Source of the DNA: Actinomycetota bacterium
GTDB taxonomy: Bacteria; Actinomycetota; Actinomycetes; Nanopelagicales; Nanopelagicaceae
DNA: 11,263 bases
Direction: 5' to 3'
Assembly (NCBI GenBank): GCA_009698295.1
Contig: WLQO01000032.1
Coordinates: 1 to 11,263, forward strand
The translations under genes and the position numbers were made by a program. Numbering within the stretch: the first letter of the stretch is position 1; each line of letters opens with the position of its first letter. A model generated the notes under the pieces. That model made no database searches. It saw only the letters and a program-made list of their open reading frames with translations, and was not told the DNA's origin. Positions 6,435-11,263 of this stretch are shown here, piece after piece.

Positions 6435-8093
6435 TCACTTCTTTTTATAACCGGTTGGGCATTTTGGCGCTGTCCCACTGATTTTCTTAGAAATCTTTCC
6501 TTTTATACAGGTAATAGTTGTGCTCTTTTTCGGAACAACCTTCTTAATGGCTTGCTGCGAGAATTTCACCTTGATAGTTGGTGATGAGAATGTGAAATTA
6601 TCGGCCTGCAATTTAAGAAAGCCTTCCTTCTCTGAAACTAAAACTGTAGCGATCTGGTTCGCATTGTTAGAGGAGACAACCTCGACGCGAGCCTCGATCG
6701 GTGCGCTAGAGAAACCGTAGTAACAACGGGCGGTATCGGATCGAACAATGTAGGTATATCTACCTTGGAATTCCGAACCATCGATATTGTTATGAATTCC
6801 TGCGACTCGATAATTAAGTGAGCCATCCTTAAATTCAGGTGGTCCATTTTCAAATATCGGGGCGTTGGTTACTACCATTCCGTGCAATTTGCTCTTATCT
6901 GAGGAACAAGTGTTGTTGCCGATATATGTGTTGGCACCAAAATTCCAGAAAATCGAATTAGTCTTGCGGAGAATATTAGTTCCTGTATTACTTGCCGCTG
7001 GAGAGTATGGTTTCAATTGATTCTCAAAAGCGGCAAAGAGCCCGAACTTATCGAAGTTCACCGAAAGTAATCTGGTAGTCGTTTGGGCTGCCAAGAAACC
7101 TTCGTATGTTGTGGAATGTAACCCACCGACACTTGCATCGTTCCAGGAACCGTTACCTGGATCAGGTACCGATGATCCGACTCGTCCCACTGTGAAGAAA
7201 TCTTTTAGATATTTCTCTAACTTTGGATCTTTGGCTATATCCGTTTTCGCAACACTTGCGGCTAACTCAGGAACAAATGTGACATCTCCCGAAATTCGAA
7301 TCTTATTGTAGGTTGCATCCAGCGCCGTGACTGAGAAATCAGCATCCTGCATCCGGCCAAAAATCCAGCCAGTTAGATTCTTGTTCATTCGAAGTGTAAC
7401 CGCGATCTTTTCATCGCCGAGAAAATCTGCAGAATTTACGCATTCATCGCCGATCGCAAATTCTGCGCAAGTGCCGCCTTTCTTAAGAGTGACTGGATAA
7501 ACCTGACCTTTAAAATCGGAGAGCGAAATGTGGTTATCGAGCGTCGAGCCAGTCTTCTTTGAGGTAGCGATATAACGCAACAATATATGCGCTGCATAAT
7601 ATTTATCAGAGCCATCGCTATTTTTAACTGAACTCTTCCATACCGATAAACCACCACCGGCAGGAATATCTACCAATTCTGTTCCGCTCTTAAATTGATA
7701 CTTTGCGATCTTCTTTGATGTCGCTTCTCCGTAAAGAGCTAACTTTTCTAGCGTTCCGTTCAAATTCTTAGCTTCGACGCTATCTAAACATGCACGATCG
7801 GCTTCATTTGCACATGGACTAAGAATCAAATCCGAATATAAATTGTCATACACCGCGCAGCTTGGATCATCCCATCCAGAACACCGCAACTGTTTCCAGT
7901 CTTCCAATTTCGTGCTACCTAAGTAATCTTGCCCATATATTGATGATTGGCTCCAGAGTCCAAAATCATTTGCAGCAAAGTCGGTATATACGACTGAGTC
8001 AGAGGCTTGAGCAGGTGCGTTTTGACCGATCGAAAAGCTGGTCAGAATAATTAAGTTAATGACAGTGGCGAATTTAATTAGCGTAGATCGCAT
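6435..8093 (-). CDS. Secreted protein of unknown function with C-terminal Cys/Lys tail (paralogue B)
   Basis: No family is recognised. The 552-residue product has a Sec signal peptide: MRSTLIK, a hydrophobic stretch at about 8-23, and AQA before a likely cut after A30. The mature part has ten Cys (71, 79, 94, 102, 209, 218, 396, 457, 529, 545), an even number, and appears beta-rich with many Asn, Ser and Thr. The C-terminal tail 524-552 contains CIKG, KKISG and PKCPTGYKKK, 17 of 29 identical to the tail of the 421-aa protein. Further matching blocks are C94-x7-C102-L-D-S-V, 229-275, TYIGNNTC at 389-396, G444-G460, and 482-511 without gaps. It is about 130 residues longer, mostly from extra sequence before the first shared block and in the middle (about 280-385). 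The ATG directly follows the ddl TAA with GGGAA a few bases upstream, so it is the last gene of the plsC-gpsA-ddl unit. A surface role is inference. Confidence 0.87.
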   Translation of the reverse strand: MRSTLIKFATVINLIILTSFSIGQNAPAQASDSVVYTDFAANDFGLWSQSSIYGQDYLGSTKLEDWKQLRCSGWDDPSCAVYDNLYSDLILSPCANEADRACLDSVEAKNLNGTLEKLALYGEATSKKIAKYQFKSGTELVDIPAGGGLSVWKSSVKNSDGSDKYYAAHILLRYIATSKKTGSTLDNHISLSDFKGQVYPVTLKKGGTCAEFAIGDECVNSADFLGDEKIAVTLRMNKNLTGWIFGRMQDADFSVTALDATYNKIRISGDVTFVPELAASVAKTDIAKDPKLEKYLKDFFTVGRVGSSVPDPGNGSWNDASVGGLHSTTYEGFLAAQTTTRLLSVNFDKFGLFAAFENQLKPYSPAASNTGTNILRKTNSIFWNFGANTYIGNNTCSSDKSKLHGMVVTNAPIFENGPPEFKDGSLNYRVAGIHNNIDGSEFQGRYTYIVRSDTARCYYGFSSAPIEARVEVVSSNNANQIATVLVSEKEGFLKLQADNFTFSSPTIKVKFSQQAIKKVVPKKSTTITCIKGKISKKISGTAPKCPTGYKKK

Positions 8094-9161
8094 TTAATTT
8101 CCCAACACTCCGTTATTGCGCGTTAGCGCGTTCTTTAATAGGTATGTAATAACTTCTGCATAGGCGACTCCAGTGGCTGCCCACATCTTTGGGAAGACCG
8201 ACGTTGCGGTAAAGCCTGGCATCGTATTTAGCTCGTTGATGATTACTTCGTTATTAGGCGTTAAGAAAAAGTCCACACGCGCTAAACCAGAGCAACCAAG
8301 TGAGATAAATGCATCTACTGCTTTGGCGCGGATTTCATCGCTAATTTTCTGATCGATTTTTGCAGGTAGTTCGATAGTCGTTGCGCCATCTAGGTATTTC
8401 GCGTCGAAATCATAGAACTCGTACTTTGAGTCAATTTTGATTTGACCAACCAGTGATGCTTTTGCAACTCCATCTATCTCCAGAACTGCGCACTCTATTT
8501 CTGCACCACGGATTTCTTGCTCGACCAGCGCTTTGGTGTCGAATTTATATGCTTCGGCTAGCGCAGCTGAGAATTCGGCTGCCGATTTAACTTTAGTAGT
8601 CCCGCGAGAAGAACCTCCACGTGCGGGTTTAACAAATACTGGATAACCAAGTTGATCTGCAGTTTTCTGAATCGCAGCAGAGCCTTCGTTCCACTCTCTT
8701 AGGCGAACTACAAATCCGGCAGCAGTTTTAATTCCGTGTGAAGCAAAAATTGGCTTCGCAAATGATTTATCCATTGCAACCGCAGATGCCAAAACACCAG
8801 AGCCGACATAAGGAATATCTGCAATTTCCAGCAGCCCTTGAATAGTTCCATCTTCGCCAAAAGGTCCATGAAGTAAAGGAAAGACGATATCTATATCCAA
8901 ATTCTTTCCTGCGGCGCTAAAACCATCCACGTTTAGCGCAACCGAAACTCCTGAATCTGGGATGGTTGGAAGTACTCCGTTATTTATCTCCAGTGAATAG
9001 TTTTCAGGTAGAAGGAACCACTTTCCGTTCTTGTTGATACCGATCAGAATTGGTTCGTATTTACTGCGATCGATTGCGGAGAGAACTCCGCCTGCAGAAA
9101 TACAAGAAATTTCGTGTTCGCTCGAGCGTCCACCGCAGATGATTGCTACGCGCTGCTTCAT
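8094..9161 (-). CDS. ddl: D-alanine--D-alanine ligase
   Basis: Ddl joins two D-alanines with ATP in the cytosol to give the dipeptide that MurF adds to the peptidoglycan precursor. The 355-residue ATP-grasp enzyme shows SSEHEIS at 13-19 with E15, HGPFGEDG at 98-105 with H98, VKPARGGSSRG at 177-187 with S184, DFDAKYLD at 251-258, ARVDFF at 294-299 and NELNTMPGFT at 309-318. H98, S184 and Y256 correspond to the catalytic triad of E. coli DdlB (H63, S150, Y216). Tyr at 256 rather than Phe indicates D-Ala-D-Ala, not D-Ala-D-Lac, so vancomycin-type resistance is not expected from this gene. R186 in the GSSxG loop is unusual, since the residue is normally hydrophobic. The ATG overlaps the gpsA stop (ATGA, 9158-9161) and the TAA abuts the next ATG, so translation is probably coupled on both sides. 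Confidence 0.97.
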   Translation of the reverse strand: MKQRVAIICGGRSSEHEISCISAGGVLSAIDRSKYEPILIGINKNGKWFLLPENYSLEINNGVLPTIPDSGVSVALNVDGFSAAGKNLDIDIVFPLLHGPFGEDGTIQGLLEIADIPYVGSGVLASAVAMDKSFAKPIFASHGIKTAAGFVVRLREWNEGSAAIQKTADQLGYPVFVKPARGGSSRGTTKVKSAAEFSAALAEAYKFDTKALVEQEIRGAEIECAVLEIDGVAKASLVGQIKIDSKYEFYDFDAKYLDGATTIELPAKIDQKISDEIRAKAVDAFISLGCSGLARVDFFLTPNNEVIINELNTMPGFTATSVFPKMWAATGVAYAEVITYLLKNALTRNNGVLGN

Positions 9162-10159
9162 CGGATGAAGTTCTCTGCTTTAGTCGTGATCTCCATCAAT
9201 CGCTGTAAAGCGGCAGCGGGAGTAAGTGATCCATTTACGATATCTGCTACTGATTCGATTACAGGTACTTCGATGCCTACGCGATGGGCGATCTCGACAA
9301 TTGCACCAGATGAAGAGACGCCCTCGACGGTCTTATCCCATTTTCCGAGAGCAGCATCCATCGAACCAGTGCTACCTAACAGTTCGCCAAAAGTTCTGTT
9401 ACGCGACAGAGGCGAACCGCATGTGGCGACAAGATCGCCCATGCCAGCCAGTCCGGCGGCGCTGAGTGGATCTGCACCATGTGCTGCACACAAACGGGCG
9501 ACTTCATTTAAACCGCGGGTAATCAACATCGCTTGGGTATTTTCGCCAAATCCCATACCGATTGAGATGCCCACGGCTAGCGCAATTACATTTTTTATCG
9601 CACCGGCTAACTCGCAACCAAGTAAATCCACTGAGGTGTAAACGCGGTAATACGGCGTGCGAAATAACGCACGCACTTCTTCAGATGTTGCCTGGTTAGT
9701 GGCCGCGGCAACGGCGCCAGCAGGTTGGCGAAGGATTAACTCATCTGCCAAGTTTGGCCCAGTAATTAATGCGATGCGGTGCTTGCCAATGACATCCTCC
9801 ATCACTTCAGTCATGCGCATCTGCGAACTAATTTCGATACCTTTAAGTGTGCTTACTATTAAACAATCATCAGAAAAATATGGTTTCCACAGTTGCAAAG
9901 TTGCACGTAGTTGTTGAGAAGGAATGGCTAGCACGTAGCTCTTGCTGAAGGCGAAAGCTTCCTCAAGATCAGTAGTTGCGCGCAGCTCAGTTGGCAGAAC
10001 ATTTTGGCCGATATATTTCGAATTAGTGTGTTTGGAATTAATCTCATTGACTACTTCGTCTTTACGGCCCCAGAGCAACACTTCATTTCCGGCATCACAG
10101 AGCACTTGCGCAAGGGTTGAACCCCAAGCGCCTGCTCCGAATACCGATACTTTGCTCAT
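9158..10159 (-). CDS. gpsA: NAD(P)-dependent glycerol-3-phosphate dehydrogenase
   Basis: GpsA reduces dihydroxyacetone phosphate to sn-glycerol-3-phosphate, the backbone of phospholipids. The 333-residue product begins with a Rossmann motif GAGAWGS at 8-14. It has STLKGIE at 103-109, GPNLADEL at 134-141, the catalytic lysine K189 in GAIKNVIA (186-193), the substrate-side GMGDLVATC at 239-247 and SRNR at 252-255, all in the usual order and spacing. The ATG at 10159 is fixed by the nucleotide-binding motif seven residues in. A purine-rich GAGGA about 12 nt upstream, between the plsC stop and this start (17 bp apart), may be the ribosome-binding site. Its neighbour plsC uses the acylated product of glycerol-3-phosphate further down the same pathway, which fits co-transcription. 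The TGA overlaps the ddl ATG. Confidence 0.97.
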   Translation of the reverse strand: MSKVSVFGAGAWGSTLAQVLCDAGNEVLLWGRKDEVVNEINSKHTNSKYIGQNVLPTELRATTDLEEAFAFSKSYVLAIPSQQLRATLQLWKPYFSDDCLIVSTLKGIEISSQMRMTEVMEDVIGKHRIALITGPNLADELILRQPAGAVAAATNQATSEEVRALFRTPYYRVYTSVDLLGCELAGAIKNVIALAVGISIGMGFGENTQAMLITRGLNEVARLCAAHGADPLSAAGLAGMGDLVATCGSPLSRNRTFGELLGSTGSMDAALGKWDKTVEGVSSSGAIVEIAHRVGIEVPVIESVADIVNGSLTPAAALQRLMEITTKAENFIR

Positions 10160-10176
10160 CGCTCTTCTATCCTCGC

Positions 10177-10959
10177 TTATCTTCGCTGCTTCTTCTTAAA
10201 GTTGCCGGTGCGCGGCAGATCTGATGTATGCGGATCAAAGATTACTTCAGGGCGCTTCTCGCCACGAATTTGCTCAAGCAGGGTAGTTATCTCCCGCATA
10301 ACTTTAGCGGTCGCTTCGATCAGAGCCTGCGGATCATCGCCCTTGCCATACCAAGGAGATAGGTCCACTGGTTTGCCCGCAACTATCGTGATCTGAGTGC
10401 GTGGAAATAACTTTATCTTCTTGGAATATGTCGGCATCAATATTTGCGATCCCCACTGCGCAACCGGAATCACTGGCGTATTTGTAGTCAACGCCAAACG
10501 CGCCAAACCAGTTTTAGCAACCATCGGCCAATGTCCCAAATCGCGCGAGAGAGTTCCTTCGGGATAGACACCAAGCAAATGTCCAGCTTCTAACAATCGC
10601 TTGGCATGATCAACAGCTTTACCGGCATTTGGTGTTTCACGTTCGACTGGTACCTGACCTGCGGCAAGGAGAATTCGCCCAATAATCGGAACTTTAAAAA
10701 CGCTCACCTTGCCGAGAAAACGAGGCGCCCGACCGTTCTTATAGAGAAAGTGTGCAAAATTTAAAACATCAAAATAAGACAGGTGGTTATTTGCGACGAT
10801 AACTGCGCCGGTCTTAGGGATATTTTCTGCGCCGATCCATGTGCGCTTGGTAATACACCGAATTAGTGGGATAACAATTGCGGTGCAAATTTTAAATGTC
10901 AGATTTGTCCCAAGCGGTTTTCCGGTGGGTGGCGCATATGAAACGCGCATCTGGGCCAT
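10177..10959 (-). CDS. plsC: 1-acyl-sn-glycerol-3-phosphate acyltransferase (PlsC family)
   Basis: PlsC-type enzymes acylate lysophosphatidate to phosphatidate at the inner face of the membrane. The 260-residue product carries the four acyltransferase motifs: NHLSYFD with H59-x4-D64, GQVPVER at 101-107, YPEGTLS at 132-138 and IPVA at 164-167. A hydrophobic stretch at about 20-36 can hold it to the membrane. The last 30 residues are polar and end in KKKQRR, a basic extension whose role is unknown. The ATG at 10959 gives MAQMRVSY; a second ATG three codons later is possible. No Shine-Dalgarno precedes the first ATG, but TAACAT ends 6 nt before it, suggesting a leaderless start. It is the first gene of the plsC-gpsA-ddl-secreted protein unit and follows the HU terminator. 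The exact acceptor (lysophosphatidate or another lysolipid) cannot be read from the sequence. Confidence 0.92.
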   Translation of the reverse strand: MAQMRVSYAPPTGKPLGTNLTFKICTAIVIPLIRCITKRTWIGAENIPKTGAVIVANNHLSYFDVLNFAHFLYKNGRAPRFLGKVSVFKVPIIGRILLAAGQVPVERETPNAGKAVDHAKRLLEAGHLLGVYPEGTLSRDLGHWPMVAKTGLARLALTTNTPVIPVAQWGSQILMPTYSKKIKLFPRTQITIVAGKPVDLSPWYGKGDDPQALIEATAKVMREITTLLEQIRGEKRPEVIFDPHTSDLPRTGNFKKKQRR

Positions 10960-10965
10960 ACTGCA

Positions 10966-10971
10966 ATGTTA
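10966..10971 (-). promoter_or_regulatory. Candidate -10 box for the plsC-gpsA-ddl operon
   Basis: TAACAT on the minus strand ends 6 nt before the plsC ATG. Any -35 would lie inside the HU terminator hairpin, where no consensus is visible. The only free DNA between that terminator's T tract and the ATG is about 20 bp, so the operon promoter must overlap the terminator unless read-through feeds it. Confidence 0.3.
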
Positions 10972-10982
10972 GTGGGCAAAGA

Positions 10983-11016
10983 AAAACTGGGGCCAGCAAA
11001 CGCTGACCCCAGTTTT
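10983..11016 (-). terminator. Rho-independent terminator downstream of the HU gene
   Basis: AAAACTGGGG (10983-10992) pairs with CCCCAGTTTT (11007-11016). Inside, after one C/A mismatch, CAGC (10994-10997) pairs with GCTG (11002-11005) around the loop AAAC. The A/T ends of the stem supply a T tract on either strand; on the minus strand it continues as TTTTTCTTT. The hairpin starts about 30 bp after the HU stop and ends about 24 bp before plsC. The strong GC core makes this a confident call, and the symmetry means it could also stop transcription coming the other way. Confidence 0.88.
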
Positions 11017-11046
11017 ATAAAGTTTGAAAAAGATTAAGAGAAAGAA

Positions 11047-11263
11047 TTACTTCTTCTTCTTCTTTACAACCTTCTTTGCAGCCTTCTTAGGTGCTGACTT
11101 CTTCTTTGCAGCCTTCTTAGGAGCAGCCTTCTTAGCTGACTTCTTAGCGGCCTTCTTTGGAGCAGCCTTCTTAGCTGCTGGCTTTGCAACTGGCTTTGGT
11201 TCTGGCTTTGGAGCAGGACCTAGCTTGCGCTCACCTGAGATGACATCCTTCAAACCCTTTGCA
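11047..11263 (-). CDS. hupB: HU-type nucleoid protein with histone-like Lys/Ala/Pro tail, C-terminal part
   Basis: The window edge cuts this gene; 71 residues are visible. They start AKGLKDVISGERKLG, which fits the end of an HU fold (the GxxFKxxVSGxxxL strand and turn), and continue into a Lys/Ala/Pro tail made of KKAAPKKAAKK-like units ending in five lysines. Actinobacterial HU proteins (mycobacterial HupB, streptomycete HupS) have such H1-like tails, which increase DNA binding and compaction and can be acetylated. hupB heads the same gene cluster in mycobacteria, which supports the call. A TTG at 11253 could be read as a start for a 68-residue protein, but the frame stays open to the edge with HU-like residues upstream, so it is an internal codon. 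A strong terminator follows. The gene symbol is by synteny and tail type; most of the HU domain is not visible. Confidence 0.78.
   Translation of the reverse strand, partial: AKGLKDVISGERKLGPAPKPEPKPVAKPAAKKAAPKKAAKKSAKKAAPKKAAKKKSAPKKAAKKVVKKKKK
11071..11121 (-). repeat. In-gene direct repeat coding for the HU tail
   Basis: An identical 21-base unit occurs at 11071-11091 and 11101-11121, a 30-bp period (ten codons). It encodes the repeated PKKAAKK-type unit, and less perfect copies continue to about 11175. Such repeats can gain or lose units by slippage, so tail length may differ between strains. Confidence 0.8.

Noticed and set aside
6414..6461. Standard intrinsic terminator between the Lrp-type gene and the secreted gene
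   Set aside because: The pairing is bulged, has a 24-nt loop and no proper T tract, and lies in coding sequence; kept only as a finding.
6638..6853. 71-codon minus-strand open frame in another frame of the 552-aa gene
   Set aside because: Lies inside a longer gene with a signal peptide and paralogue support; no signs of its own translation.
3818..8093. Mobile element carrying the secreted genes
   Set aside because: No transposase, terminal inverted repeats, target duplications or integrase, and the flanking core genes are intact.
9114..9641. 175-codon open frame on the plus strand across ddl and gpsA
   Set aside because: It is fully antisense to two genes with complete motif sets, has no family resemblance and no ribosome-binding site.
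11047..11253. Independent 68-residue lysine-rich protein starting at a TTG
   Set aside because: The frame remains open to the window edge and the residues upstream continue the HU C-terminal pattern, so this is the tail of a larger protein.

Overview
The window is chromosomal housekeeping DNA from a bacterium that is most likely an actinomycete with a small, moderately AT-rich genome. The freshwater acI group (Nanopelagicales/Planktophila type) is my best guess. The gene order hupB - plsC - gpsA - ddl - (secreted protein) - Lrp-type domain - thiL - (secreted protein) - rpmB - recG - rsmD - coaD - SepIVA-like gene matches, as I recall it, the Mycobacterium/Streptomyces cluster running from hupB to coaD. 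The HU C-terminus with its Lys/Ala/Pro tail is also an actinobacterial trait. The low GC content and absence of usual cluster members (ung, the DAK2-domain gene, DUF3515) point to a streamlined lineage. The lineage call is inference.

Layout, right to left along the minus strand: (1) 11263-11047 holds the lysine-rich C-terminus of an HU-type nucleoid protein, followed by a strong hairpin terminator. (2) 10959-6435 is a tight four-gene unit: plsC, gpsA, ddl and a secreted protein of unknown function. gpsA and ddl overlap by ATGA, and the ddl stop abuts the start of the secreted gene. (3) 6195-6431, on the plus strand, is a stand-alone Lrp/AsnC ligand-binding (RAM) domain, divergent from thiL and convergent, with only 3 bp between stops, with the secreted gene. 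(4) 6110-5181 is thiL, and 5083-3818 is a second secreted protein of unknown function. (5) 3612-3797, on the plus strand, is rpmB (L28), convergent with that second secreted gene and divergent from recG. (6) 3488-1 is the recG, rsmD, coaD, SepIVA-like (partial) operon.

The recognised genes cover glycerol-3-phosphate and phosphatidate synthesis (gpsA, plsC), peptidoglycan precursor synthesis (ddl), thiamine diphosphate and CoA synthesis (thiL, coaD), ribosome structure and modification (rpmB, rsmD), replication-fork repair (recG), chromosome packaging (HU) and probably septation (SepIVA-like).

The unexpected content is the pair of secreted proteins (421 and 552 aa). My residue-by-residue comparison suggests they are divergent paralogues. 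They share an N-terminal C-x7-C-[IL]-[ED]-S-V motif, an internal [IT]-Y-[VI]-G-x-N...C region, a 30-residue ungapped block, and a 29-residue C-terminal tail with two Cys and a terminal GYKKK (17 of 29 identical). They sit at places where related actinobacteria carry other genes, and one is translationally coupled to ddl. I read them as an unrecognised family of exported surface proteins with a Cys/Lys tail. Their function is unknown.

A second pattern is that several transcription-unit heads (plsC, thiL, the 421-aa gene, perhaps recG) show a -10-like hexamer 6-8 nt before the ATG and no Shine-Dalgarno sequence. This suggests leaderless transcripts, while operon-internal genes and rpmB mostly have purine-rich ribosome-binding sites. 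There is no gene-free stretch longer than about 125 bp, and I saw no tRNA, rRNA, CRISPR array or insertion sequence.
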